A stretch of 64,000 nucleotides of DNA from Typhlomys cinereus (lineage: Eukaryota; Chordata; Mammalia; Rodentia; Platacanthomyidae): the NCBI GenBank assembly GCA_023101885.1, contig JALPQD010000641.1, positions 597,842-661,841 on the forward strand, given 5' to 3'. Under the pieces are notes generated by a model that worked only from the letters and a program-made list of their open reading frames with translations, did not search any database and was not told the DNA's origin. The position numbers were made by a program, and so were the translations under genes. This document shows, piece by piece, positions 46,835-58,059 of the stretch; within the stretch, counting starts at the first letter, position 1; each line of letters begins with the position of its first letter.

Positions 46835-47165
46835 AAACTTTATTTATTTATTTATTTTTCGTGCACGTGTTTGTGTGTGTGTGTGTGTATGTGTGTTTGT
46901 ATGTGTGTGTGTGTGTGTGTATGTGTCTATATCAAAGGGTACTCTGTGTTTCTGTGGAGCAATCATTCTGCATTGCTTCTACCTTCTTTTTGCCTCACTC
47001 TGGGATATTCCAGGCTCTGCCCACTAGCATCAGAAGTGCAGGCTGCTCTCATTTCTGCCTGGTGCTTTTTTTTTTTTTTTTTTGACATGGGACCTGGGAT
47101 CCAAACTCAGGACTTTCTGCTATGAAGCAAAATTTTAACCCCAGCCATATCTCCAGCCCAAGTTT
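46835..47165 (-). mobile_element. tRNA-headed SINE with (TG)n tail
   Basis: On plus: AAAT-like and TG tail (46840-46927), body ('attccaggctctgcccactag', 'atccaaactcaggactttc') and head at the right end ('ttttaaccccagccatatctccagccc'). Same family as 32295-32660. Confidence 0.75.
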
Positions 47166-47440
47166 TCTGTTCCTTAGTTGTATATCCCATGTAATTTTTT
47201 ATAACAATGAAAAGTGAACACAACAATTTCAATATCAATGAAGGATATTTTATTGCTTTAGACTTTTCATAATGTGTATTGGTGGTTGGTCAGTTAATTT
47301 AAAAATCAGATTAGTCTGGGGAATGATTAAAAATCATATATAGTATACATATGAAGAATATTTTAGTTTAATGTAAATATATAACTATAAATACTCATTT
47401 TTGATAAGGGCAAAGCTTGAATGAAGTTTCACACCCTTTT

Positions 47441-47812
47441 TATTCTTTTCTCCCACATTTTTTCCCAGTCATATAAGCTCAATAGGTTCCCCCCTCTTCC
47501 TCCCTCCTCCCCTCCCCAGTCTCCCCTTACACTCTCTCCACCTTCTCCCCTTCCTTTCACCCCCTTCCCTCTGTCCCCTTCTCCCACTGCCTCCCCTTTC
47601 CTCCCTTCCATCCCCTGGAACATCCTTTTGTGTGAATGCCACACCTCCCTCTGAGTCCTCCACCCCAGTGAGGGGTAAGAACTCAGTGGCATATCCTGGA
47701 GCCCTTCCTTGGGCTCTCTATTAATATGGGAACTCTATTATGACTGTTAATCCCTTGCCTCTAAGGATCATACTGCCTGGAGCCTTCTTCCCTTGATCCA
47801 TGCTAGACTTTG
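47441..47812 (-). mobile_element. 3'-only L1 insertion, second subfamily
   Basis: 'cagtcatataagctcaataggt', C/T tract, 'gtgaggggtaagaactcagtgg' and 'gatccatgctagactttg'. An 11-bp direct repeat 'cacaccctttt' flanks it at 47430-47440 and 47813-47823. Confidence 0.8.
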
Positions 47813-48194
47813 CACACCCTTTTCTTATATAACCTCATCCTTAACATTTTGGTAATGATTTAGATATCAGATACATTAGAAAAGAATAGAAAATTAAATT
47901 AATGTATGTGCAAAAACAATCAGGACATCAAATCCAAAATTTTATTTTTTTCATTTGTCTTACATTTAATTTGATAACTGTTTTTTTTTTAAATGTGCTT
48001 CCTTCCAAGAGAAGTGCTTTCAGTTGTCACATACATAGCAATTATGTCTTTTAAAGAACCAATTTATAGAGGAATGTAAGGATCTTGCCACTGAAAGTTG
48101 GGTGGGATTGTAAAAGGCAAAAATGCTGGTAGCATTATTTATGGATGTGACATTCTCTGTGCAAGGGATACTAGGTTGCATAAATGGAAAAGGG

Positions 48195-48350
48195 TATTGA
48201 ACTATTGCAAAGGTTTACTGCTCTCTTCTTGCTGATTGTTGACACAACATGAATGGTTGCTTTAAGCTCCTGCCACCATGACTTCCCCGCCATGATAGAT
48301 TATATTATTGAACTGTGAAAGGAAATTAAATCCTTTCTTCCTAAAAAAAA
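48195..48350 (+). mobile_element. LTR-like repeat end (provisional)
   Basis: 'gctcctgccaccatgacttccccgccatgatagatt' then 'aactgtgaaaggaaattaaatccttt' resembles the MaLR-type LTR end. Short and diverged. Confidence 0.45.
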
Positions 48351-48424
48351 ATTACTGGTGGCTGTTGGAGGCAGGTCTTATGGATCCTTTCATATTTAAT
48401 TATTTTTATTGCCTGGGATGATTT

Positions 48425-48745
48425 CTCTTTTTTGTTTTGTCATTTTCATATATATATATACAAGCATCGTGATCATCTCCTCCCCACTACCCTTTCTCAT
48501 TCCTCTTTAACTCCTGTGGTTCCCTTACCTCTAACTAATTCCTCTCCTACTTTCATGCCTCTTCTGGTATAGGTCATGTGCATGTGGCCACTGCTGCAGT
48601 GTACTCATGATTACAGTTACCATGTCATATCTGTAGGATGGTATTTCACATTACTTGTTCTTTTCTTCTGTCTCTCACAATCTATATGCTCCCTGTTTGC
48701 AGTGTTCCTTGGCCCTTGGAGGAGATGATGTGTGTTGCTATGTAT
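48425..48745 (-). mobile_element. Lx-like L1 3' UTR fragment
   Basis: Reverse complement of the Lx layout: 'catgtgcatgtggccactgctgcagtgtactcatg' and 'ccatgtcatatctgtaggatggtatttcac' correspond, inverted, to phrases at 27740-27990. Confidence 0.5.
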
Positions 48746-48759
48746 CTGCACATTGCTGA

Positions 48760-49195
48760 TAAATTCATGAACAAACAGCTTAGGGGAACAAGGGGATTTT
48801 ATTCTTTCTCATAGTTCCTGGTTACAATTCTTAATCCAGCTTGACAGGAGAGTTCATACTGACACCAGGAATCAAAGGAATTATTCACACTATAACCACA
48901 GAGATTGCTGAGAGAAGGGTGGGCCTCATTTGCCAGACTGCAAATCTGCAGATTATGCCAAAATGTGCCCAATTGCTGAACCAGCTCTCCCCATCTTATC
49001 CACTGCCTAGAGAATGGTCCTACTCAATATGGACTGGGTTTTTTCACATCTACTAGCTGTTCAACTGTAGGCTTACTTAGGGCTTGCCTCAACTACTAAT
49101 TCTTCACAGATGTACCTAGAGCTCAGCCTTCAATTGACAAGTTGACCCATAAACCTAAGTACCACAATGTAGATGTCCCATTTAAGACCAACAAC
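48760..49195 (-). mobile_element. LTR-like rodent dispersed repeat
   Basis: Best copy of the family also seen at 32765-33160 and 14520-14615, with 'catttgccagactgcaaatc', 'ccccatcttatccactgcct', 'cacagatgtacctagagctcagcc' and 'aattgacaagttgaccc'. Class uncertain. Confidence 0.5.
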
Positions 49196-49524
49196 TGACC
49201 AGTCAACTATTCACTTTTGTTGAGCATCCAATATCCTTGACTATGTATTTGTGTCCTTGGATTTAAGTGTCTGGAGTTTCCTAAGGCATAGCTCACACAA
49301 TGGCAGAGCAGGAATTCTATGCAGGAGTTTAATACTGGTGTAATAGAATTCCTACAATCATAAATTGTCAAGACTAAGAAATATATAAAAATTCAAATAT
49401 ACACACCACATCTTTTCAAAAGAAAAGTGAAGAATTTACACTGTTCTTGTTTTCCATGCTGATAGACTGTATATTTCCTTCAATAATGAGAAGTGTCTGA
49501 ATGGCAATTAATTGACTTCAAAAG

Positions 49525-49820
49525 AGAAATTTCTGGATAGAGATGGCTCATGGGTTAAGACTCTGTCTCTCAAGCAGAGGGTCCTGAGTTTGGATCTCAG
49601 GGCCTATGCAAAACCGCTAGGTGGGAATGGCAGCTGCCTGAACTTTCAGGCCTGGTGGGAAGAGCCTGGGAAATCACAGAGGGGAAGCAAAAAGGAGGTA
49701 GAAGCAATCCAGGATGATTCCTAAAATCACCCTTGGTCCTCCACAGGGATACACAGTGTCCCCTTTGCACAATAAATAAATAAATAAATAAATGAATAAA
49801 TAAATAAATAAATAAATTTA
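49525..49820 (+). mobile_element. tRNA-headed SINE with (AAAT)n tail
   Basis: Head 'gagatggctcatgggttaag' and 'gggtcctgagtttggatctc' (B-box-like), body with 'aggaggtagaagcaatccag', and an AATA-repeat tail (49771-49818). Confidence 0.75.
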
Positions 49821-50249
49821 AAGTTTAAAGAAAAAGAAGTTTCTTTCCCTCAGAGTATATGCCTTGTAACACAAATATGGTAAATTCCTGAATGTTTAGT
49901 GGACTTTGATAGATTTGTTATTTGGGCCAAATTTATACTAGTGATGCTCAGTAAACTTTCATTTTACCTCCCACTGCTATTCAACTCAATGTGTAAAGGC
50001 CACAATAAATAAAGCTATATGCATCCAGCTGTATTAGAAGCATAAAACTGAATAACTTAGTTGTCAACTGAAATACTCTCCTGATCCCCCACGTCATATT
50101 GCTAGCTTATGTACATATACACAGAATATCTAACATAATACATTAATCATCAAACTGAACTGAAGCAATAAAAAACTATTCAAATTAAGTAAATTGCTCA
50201 AGGAACACATATAGATCATATCCAGATTTAATTTGCCCTTTTCTCTTAT

Positions 50250-50670
50250 TAATTAATTAATTTGTTTGTTTGTTTGTTTTCCCCCAATCATACAAGCTCA
50301 ATAGGTACCCTGGTCCTCTCCCTCCCTCCACCCTTCTCCTGTCCCCCTTGCACCCTCTCCCCTTCCCCTTTCTTTCCCCCCTTCCCTCCCCCTCCCCTAA
50401 TGCCTTCCCCTTCCCCCCTCCTATCCCCTGGAGCATCCCCCTCTGTGAACAGCCAAACTTCCCTCTGAGTCCTCCACTCCAGTGAGGTGTAAGGACTCAG
50501 TGGCATAGCCCAGAGACTCCACTCCCCCTGGGCTCCCCTTTAATATGGGAACACTATTATGACTGTTCATCCCTTGCCTCTAAGGATCTTACTGCCTGTG
50601 ATCCATGCTAGACCCTGGGAGGGGGTCATCGACACGTCAGTCATTGTGCAGGTCATGCAAAGTCTGACTA
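50250..50670 (-). mobile_element. 3'-only L1 fragment, second subfamily
   Basis: A TTTG tail, 'caatcatacaagctcaataggta', C/T tract, 'gtgaggtgtaaggactcagtgg', then 'gtcattgtgcaggtcatgcaaag'. I did not find a convincing target-site duplication. Confidence 0.8.
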
Positions 50671-50979
50671 TGTTTATGGGATAAAGCATATCATTTTCTA
50701 CAGCTACAAACTAAAATAACAAGGCTTTTTTTTTCTTTTAAAAAGGCTTTTCTTGCTCTGAGTTAGTAGTGGAGAATTCTGCTCTTTTTTCCTTGAATTT
50801 AAAAGTATTGATTGCTCTTTGAAGAGTTTCTGAAGTAGAATTCAAACTTTGAAGTGAGCGAAAGTGGCACCTTGCTCAATAAGAGTTGTACTAGCTCAAT
50901 GGCTGGTCATACAAGGAAACTGAATAAGAGCAGAGTGAGTGTCCAGAGTGTAAGATGAAGTATGACTCCAAGTCAGAAG

Positions 50980-51415
50980 TGGCCACTTTGACAAATTACC
51001 ACAAACCAAGTGACTGCAGACAAAAGAAGTATATTCCCTCAAAGGTCCATCTAGCGCCATTATGAAAGATAGTATCTATGAGGCCACACTTGGTTTACAG
51101 GCTCTAGAAAAGTGTTTGCCCACTGCCCTTTATTTTTTTAAGTATTGTGTAGCTCAAGGTTTTGTGGTAATATCACTCCTGTCTTTGCTTCTGCCATTTT
51201 ATTGCTTTTCTGGATATTTCTCTTTTCCTCTTGTGTTTTTCATAAGGACCTTGGGTTTTTGATCCACCTGAATAACACAGGATGATGTCATGTTGAGATC
51301 TTTAACTTAATTGCATCTTTGAACATCTTTCTTTTCCAAATAGCAAGTTGTATGTGAACATGACTGTATGGGGGAAGCAGGAAGTTATCATTCAACCCAC
51401 TACAGTTTCCTTTAG
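50980..51415. mobile_element. Ancient mammal-wide repeat (provisional)
   Basis: 'tttgacaaattaccacaaaccaagtg', 'cataaggacc', 'aacttaattgcatctttgaa' and 'cattcaacccactacag' follow the order of a common mammalian dispersed repeat (acaaattaccacaaacttagtgg ... ttcaacccataacag). I cannot name the family with certainty. Confidence 0.4.
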
Positions 51416-51794
51416 TGGAATTTGAGAATCTTCCCAGAAACAATAAAATTAGAAAGGCCATGGGATTACCTTAATAGCCAATTAGTATGAATATATAAAT
51501 AAACTCTGGTTAGTTAATGCTGAATATTTGGTCAAAATGCTGCATTTGACCAAACACCATCCATATCATTAAGAATTGCTTGTAAAAAAGTATAATTCTA
51601 TTTTTGGCAACATACAAAGTTGAAACTTAGATGTGATAAGTAGACTCATACACTATATTCATGCTTATGTGTGTTCACTCACAGCTTATAACCTCATAAA
51701 CATGAGTGATAATACTACCAGAAAATGGTCATCCTCAACTCAAAAGTAAAGCATTGACCAAAGTAACTTGTTCTACTAGGTAAGTATGACTGAG

Positions 51795-52012
51795 TTGGTC
51801 TGGGGAGATGGCTTAGCACTTGCTATAGAAAATATAGGAACAGAGTTTGGATCCCCAGATCCCACAAAAAATGCTGGTGGATGTGGTGACCTGCCTGCAA
51901 TTCCAGATTTGGAAGGCAGAGATTGGGATTGTCCAGAGCGAGTAGGTTAGCTACACTAGCTTGAATAGTAAGTTCTGGGTTTAATTAGAGACTCACCTCA
52001 AAACAAGAATCA
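51795..52012 (+). mobile_element. B4-class SINE (ID head plus B1-like body)
   Basis: 'tggggagatggcttagcact', 'gtttggatccccagatccca', 'gacctgcctgcaattccaga', 'ggaaggcagagattgggat' and 'gagactcacctcaaaac' give the ID head followed by a B1-like body. Confidence 0.72.
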
Positions 52013-52210
52013 GGAGGCCTGCAAGCTAGCAGGCCTAAGTAAGTAAGTAAGATGCTGGCTCGCAAACCTGGTAAACAAGTTTGATCCCTAGAAGCCCACA
52101 TGGTGGAAGGAGAGAAGTAACCTCTGACCTCTACTGGTATACCATGGAATGCATGTGTATACATTCTTTCTCTCTTCTCTTGCTCACAAATAAATAAATA
52201 GATAATTAGT
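52013..52210 (+). mobile_element. RSINE1/B4-class SINE, adjacent to the previous one
   Basis: 'gatccctagaagcccacatggtggaaggagagaa', 'cctctgacctctactgg' and 'acaaataaataaatag' tail. Same family as 31541-31800, with a degenerate head ('aagtaagtaagatgctggctc'). Confidence 0.7.
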
Positions 52211-52952
52211 AAAATATTTAAAAATAAAGAATAAGATGGAAAAAACAATCAATGATGATCTCATCATAAACCTAGAGTCTTCACACATGTGGCCCACGTG
52301 CACACACATACCTGTACTTGCACACATGCAAGCACACAGAGGAACACACTTGCTAGTGTGCATGTATCCCACACAAGAAAATAGAAAAGGAAAAAGAAAA
52401 CAAGTTATTGAGTTGTTGAAATACAAAATGAGCTTCTACATTTAAAGTTCTTTATAATTATATTTTGTTATAGTAGTATAGTGGAAGGACTTACTATTGC
52501 TACTTATGAAAGGTATGGGCAATGCTAAGGCTTAAGCCTGCTGTCTAGAGAATGATGCATTAGCATCTGGAATAGGTGGTTGCAGACAGATTCCTCTCCA
52601 TTGAGAGCTTTTGAATTTGCCTGTCTGTTCTCATTCAGATTTGCCTTTGTTTTTTTCAAGACTGACAATCCCAAGAAGTCCTCCCTGAAGTTTCTTCCCT
52701 GTACATTTTGAGACCATTAAATATGTTAATCTATGGGTCACAAGATTATGTACATGGTCATAGTAGCCAGGTATATTGTCTGTCTCCTTTTAGTACCTTG
52801 GTGTCACACCTGCTTTTTGCTCTAGTTGGAGACACCCAGTCTGTCCCACATAGCATGTAGGTGTCACTTTTGCTTTTTCTTGCTAGTCTAGGTAAGTTTT
52901 ACAATGTAGATGTTTAACATGATCCTATAAAGAATTTAACCTGCTGGTCTCT

Positions 52953-52954
<2 letters not shown>

Positions 52955-53006
<52 letters not shown>
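52955..53006 (+). repeat. (AC)n(AT)n microsatellite
   Basis: Compound AC then AT dinucleotide repeat. Confidence 0.97.
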
Positions 53007-53207
53007 GCTGGTGTTTCTACAAATAAAGTCAACTTGGATGATGAAAAACATCCCAGCTCCCTCTGATCCAAAGTCTGTGTTTTAATTCCTGCTGCTCCCA
53101 CTCTTGTTTCCTGTGTGTAGTTCAGGCTCATGCTGGTTCATAGGCCCCAACATAAGGGAATAGGGTCAATTCTAATACCATTGTCAGCTCTTGTGAAACA
53201 TGTTCAA

Positions 53208-53490
53208 CATGGGATGGAAAGATGGCTCAGGGATTAAAACCTTTGCTTTGTAAGCAACAGGACCTGAGTTCAGATCCCTAGTTCCCATGTAAAAACACAG
53301 GCCAGAAACAGCAGTGACTGAAAAGTCTGACTCTAGAAGGCAGATCTTGGGAAACTCCAGAGCAAAACAGTGAGCTAGAGCAATCCATGATGATTCCCAA
53401 TGTCACCCTTGGCTCTCCACAGGCACATATACTCAAGTGCACACCTGTACACACATCTTCCCCCAGTATATACATCTGCAAAAATAAGTG
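53208..53490 (+). mobile_element. tRNA-headed SINE
   Basis: Head 'aaagatggctcagggattaa' and 'gacctgagttcagatcccta' (B-box-like), body with 'gcaatccatgatgattccca' and 'cttggctctccacaggcac', then a CA-rich 3' part. Diverged copy of the 36076-36365 family. Confidence 0.75.
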
Positions 53491-54304
53491 TTCACTTATT
53501 GTTAAGAACAATTCTCTTTAGTAAGCCGAACAGGTTTGTGCTTCATTAAGGGGTTTGTGGGGTTTGATCTTTGTTCTTATATCAATTTTTGCAGGTTATT
53601 TCCATCACTAAGAATGAAATTCATTAGAAATAGAATCCATGTGCAGGAAATAGAGTCAACAAGACAAGAAAATCTCTGTTTTTCTTAACAACAGACGAGA
53701 ATTCATTTGGGATGCAAAGATTGAGAGAGAAACCCCATAGGAAATGCTTATAATAAAATGAGGAAATTTGAGAACTAAGGGAAATAAGGACCCATCAGCA
53801 AGAATAAGAAATAACTTTTCAGAAAATACATTTTCTCAGATTTGAGACATATAGTTGTGAAGATTCAGCAGAGTGAACATACATAATCAACTTACCATGT
53901 TATGTGCCATATGGTAGTGATTTTTTTTTTCAATTTTTAAAAATCCAACTATATTCCCCCTTAAAGTAATCTTACCTGGAAGTCCAATACTCAGAAGACA
54001 TTAAAGGCCAACTTGTCAGCTTGCACTTTTTCGAAGTAGAGGAACTTGGGACTGCCACAGTAGCAATTTTGAACATTTTTATTTGATATGTGGTTGTCTT
54101 CACTGTTATACTACCCTCCAGGTGGAGACCTTCATTTTGCTCACAATTATATCCCACATTCCTAATGCAGGAACTGAATGTCAGCAAATACTCTAGATGA
54201 TGTGTGTTTGCATGACAAAGAAGGTGAGAAACGCCAATCAAATCCAGCACTTAGGTGTCTCTGTCTCTGATAGCAGCAAAGGCGGAGAAGATCCTTCTTC
54301 CACC

Positions 54305-54655
54305 TGTACTAGTTCCTCATATCTGTTGCTGTGAGAGAACACCCAAAGTCAAACAACTTAAGGGGAAAAGGGAGATTTCTTTAGATTACCGTTTCAGAGG
54401 GGAGTTACAGTCTTTCATGGCAGATGCGGCATGGTAGATGGGGCAAAAGCTGGAGGCAGGCTAAGTCACACTCATCTGAGAGAGCTGCTAGACTGCTTGT
54501 TGCAAAGCACACTTTGCCTGGAGGTAGGGTGGGACTAATCTAACTCAAAGTCCTGTGACTGCCTTCCTCCAGTAAGGCTCCACCTCAGAAATATAACATA
54601 CCTTCCCAAACATATGTGACTGTGGGGGACACATTTCAAACCATGACACTACCCT
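54305..54655 (-). mobile_element. LTR-like rodent repeat (provisional)
   Basis: 'actagttcctcatatctgttgctgtgagag', 'caaacaacttaaggggaaaag', 'tcatggcagatgcggcatgg' and a right part 'cctccagtaaggctccacct'. This is the inverse layout of the element at 11225-11460. Class uncertain. Confidence 0.5.
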
Positions 54656-55435
54656 TACAGCATTTGCCACTAGTAATATCAGTCATAGACAACAGAGCGT
54701 TTTGGCACTTGGTGTGGTTTCAAGGATGTAGCAGATTTAATAAGTGGCATTCAGAGAAACTTAGTTAGTAAAGGGGTAAAGTAATGATTGAGTGAATGTG
54801 CTTTGTGATTGAATAAAGATAAGCCGCTTACTTAAAGCCTTAAAATATTTTAGGAACACAACCAAACCAAAATTTCAGGAAAGATATTAATGGAAATCTT
54901 TTAGGAGTCCTTTAAAAAATTTAGGGTCCTACTTAATGTTAAGTTTCACTTTGTTTATACCAATTCCCCAGAACTGGATTATCTAAGAGTGAGACACGTC
55001 ATAAAACAACCACAGTCAACAGTGGTGCTAAAAGCCACCTTCGTGCAGTGCAAATGGTTGACTTACAATTATCCCCAGGAGATACCAGGTGCCCCAAATA
55101 TGGAAAGCTCTAAAAGAAGCATGTCCAGTTTGAAAGAATTGTGTGCCTACAGGAAACATGCAGGCTCTTTATTTAGGAGGCAGAGGTGTAAATTACTCTT
55201 GCTTGAAGGAAACCCTACCTGTGCCTTAGTTATCTGTGTAAGCAATGTGCCATTTGATCTACTGTGTGTATTGTAGCAAGTCATTGCCTAGGGATGCACT
55301 TAAATGAGGGCAGACTGATTTACAGTTTATCTAGTCATCGAGAGCATCAGGGGGCTAAGGCACTGAAACCTTATGCCACGGTGATATTGTATGTGAATTT
55401 CCAGGGCTCCAAAAAAAAAATGACTGCAGTGCATT

Positions 55436-55440
55436 GTTTG

Positions 55441-55480
<40 letters not shown>

Positions 55481-55722
55481 CAAGAGGGCACTTGAGTATG
55501 TGTGCCAGTGGAAGCCAAGGGTGATATTGAGAATCATCCTGGATTACTCTACTTCCTTATTTCTCTGGGATTTTCCAGGCTCTACATGCCAGGGCTGGAA
55601 TTTCAGGCTGCTACTATTTCTACCAGACATTTTATGTGGAATCTAGGGATTAGAATTTGGGTTCCTTTGTCTGTGAAGCAAACACTGTATGTAGCCTCTG
55701 AGCCATGTCCCCAGCAAAGTGT
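55436..55722 (-). mobile_element. tRNA-headed SINE with (TG)n tail
   Basis: On plus: TG tract (55443-55478), 'agagggcacttgagtatgtg', 'gagaatcatcctggattact', 'ttttccaggctctacatgcc' and head at the right end ('ctctgagccatgtccccagc'). Confidence 0.78.
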
Positions 55723-56354
55723 GTAGGTTTTCAAGAGTGGGGTAGGGTGGGGTGTCTGAGTTCTATTACTGAGACCAACTGAATTGTCACTTGGAGTCTG
55801 CAGATGCAGATGGAGTCTGATGATTGCCTAAGTGGTGAGATGTGACTCTGGAACAGTGATGTCAGCTCACTCGGTTTGAGATAACTTTTGGAGGATATTG
55901 CCAGATTGAGTCCAGATTATAAACTGTACAGGCAATACTATTTTGTTTTTTTTTTTTAAACAAGCAGAATACTTCAATTTTGTATATGCTCATTAAAAGT
56001 ATAACATAAAGTATATGTTATATTTATGAATCTCATCCTATTCCTATGACATCCTACTTTCTTGTCCTTCTGTTTAGGGTAATGGTTTATTTTTTCACAG
56101 ACCATTTTCTATTCAAGTACAAATATGGCAATGCACACATATAATTTTTTAACACATCTTACTCTACAGAGTTCAATATGACAGGCTGTTTTTGTAAAAC
56201 TGTGTACCTTGAATATCATTATACCTTAGTAAATGAAACATTCATACACAAACACAAATTTTGCTGCTTTTTAATAAAAATATGATGCTAACTTGTTTAA
56301 ATGCTTATTAACATATTATAATAATCAATGTTAACAAATGCAGATCTTCATTTT

Positions 56355-56840
56355 TTTTTACTCTTTTAATACTTTTTTATTATCTCTGCTCATACAAACT
56401 TAATAGGTACACCCACCGGTTCCCTCCCTCCTTCCTCCTCTCCCCGACCCCCCTGCTCCCCCTCCCCTCACCCCTCCCTCCCTACCCTCAGTGCCTCCCC
56501 TCCCCCAATCCCCAGAGAATCCTTTAATGTGCATGCTAAACTCTCCTCTGGGTCCTCCTCTCTGATGACATACAAGGACCCAGAGGCATTTCCCTGAACC
56601 TTTCCTTTGTTCCCCTTAAGCATAGGAACTCTATTTTGGCTGTCAGTCCCTTGCTTCCAAAGATCTTGGTGCTTTTAGCAAATGCTAGACTTTGTGTGGT
56701 CAGTAGTGTGTTGGACATTGCACAGGGCATGCTAAGTCCATCTATGATTTCTCCGGCCCTAACTTGTGTGGAGTATCTTGCAAATCATTGCTCCTCCCAT
56801 CCTTGTGCTCTTACACTCTTACTGCCCCCTCTTCCACAAA
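56355..56840 (-). mobile_element. 3'-UTR-only L1 insertion
   Basis: 'gctcatacaaacttaataggtaca' tail side, C/T tract, 'ttccccttaagcataggaac' and 'cattgcacagggcatgctaag', truncated at 'cccctcttccacaaa'. An imperfect repeat 'agatcttc..attttt' flanks it (from 56342 and from 56841, the latter with three extra bases). Confidence 0.85.
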
Positions 56841-57229
56841 AGATCTTCTTCATTTTTATAAACTAGTATTTAATACTTGTAAAAAAAAGATGTGCCATTT
56901 ACTGATAGAGATTTAAGCCATTTTTTTTCAAGATGATGTTGGTTGTCATGTATATTTTAAAATATACTAATGAAAATACTCTGCATCAATTTATTTGTGC
57001 TGAAATAATATTATTTATATAGGCAAAATTTCTGAGCCAAAATATATATTCATTTTAACATAAGACATAATTTCACAATGTTCCCCAAAGCTTTCCTAGT
57101 AGCCGCATATTACTAGACTTTTTGCTTATTGGACAGGAAAAACGATCCCATTGTTATTTTATTTTGTAGTTTCCCTGTTATTAAAAGGAAAGATTGACCA
57201 TCTACTGGATTTTAATTTTTTTTTCTATT

Positions 57230-57248
57230 CTAGATAATTCTATATCTT
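57230..57248 (+). repeat. Target-site duplication, left side of full-length L1
   Basis: Reads ctagataattctatatctt; the partner at 63394-63412 differs at one base (c for a at position 7). Confidence 0.9.
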
Positions 57249-58059
57249 TTTTTTTAACATTTTTTATTATTATTTCTGCTCATACAAACTTAATAGGTAC
57301 ACCAGTTCCCTCCTTCCCTCCTCCTCCCCCTGAACCCCCTGCTCCCCCTCCCCTCACCCCTCTCTCCCCATCCCCCAGTGCCTCCTGCCCCAATTCCCAG
57401 AGAGTTCTTTAATGTGCATCCCTGACTCTCCTTTGGTCCCTCCTCTCCGATGACGTACAAAGACCCAGTGGGATTTCCCTGAACTCTTTCTTGTGTTCCC
57501 CTTAAGCATAGGAACACTACAGTGGCTGTAATTCCCTTGCCTCCAAGGATCGTGGTGCCTTTAGCAGATGCTAGACTTGTGAGGTCAATAGTGTGTTGGA
57601 CATTGAGCAGGGCATGCAAAGTCCAATTATGATTGCTTCAGCCCTAACTTGTGTGGAGTATCTTGCAAATCGTTGCTCCTCCCATCCTTTTGCTCTTACA
57701 TTCTTACCGCCTCCTCTTCCGCAAATTTCCCTGAGCTTCAGGATGGGGAGAGATTAAGCTGGCCTAGTTCTAGGTGGTTGATATAGAGTCTCTGAAGTTC
57801 TGAATAGTGGTTTGTTAATTTTCTTTTGCAGTTTTGCTGCTCCTGCAATGCCTTTCATTCCATCCTGCTAGGCACTGTATGTCACTCCTTGCAGTCCTTG
57901 ATGGAGGCCTATTTTCTCTACTGTAACATGGTCACTTCTCTCCTTGTTTCTGGTGTGGCCCTTCAACCCCATCCCTCCTGTTCATAATCCTTGCAATTAC
58001 TGTAGGTAATACATAGATTTACCTATGAGTGTCTCAAGGTGGGTTGGGTGGGTTTGGTA

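Noticed and set aside
46150..49195. A complete endogenous retrovirus between LTR-like pieces
   Set aside because: No gag, protease, polymerase or envelope-like frames lie between them, and the pieces differ in orientation and type.
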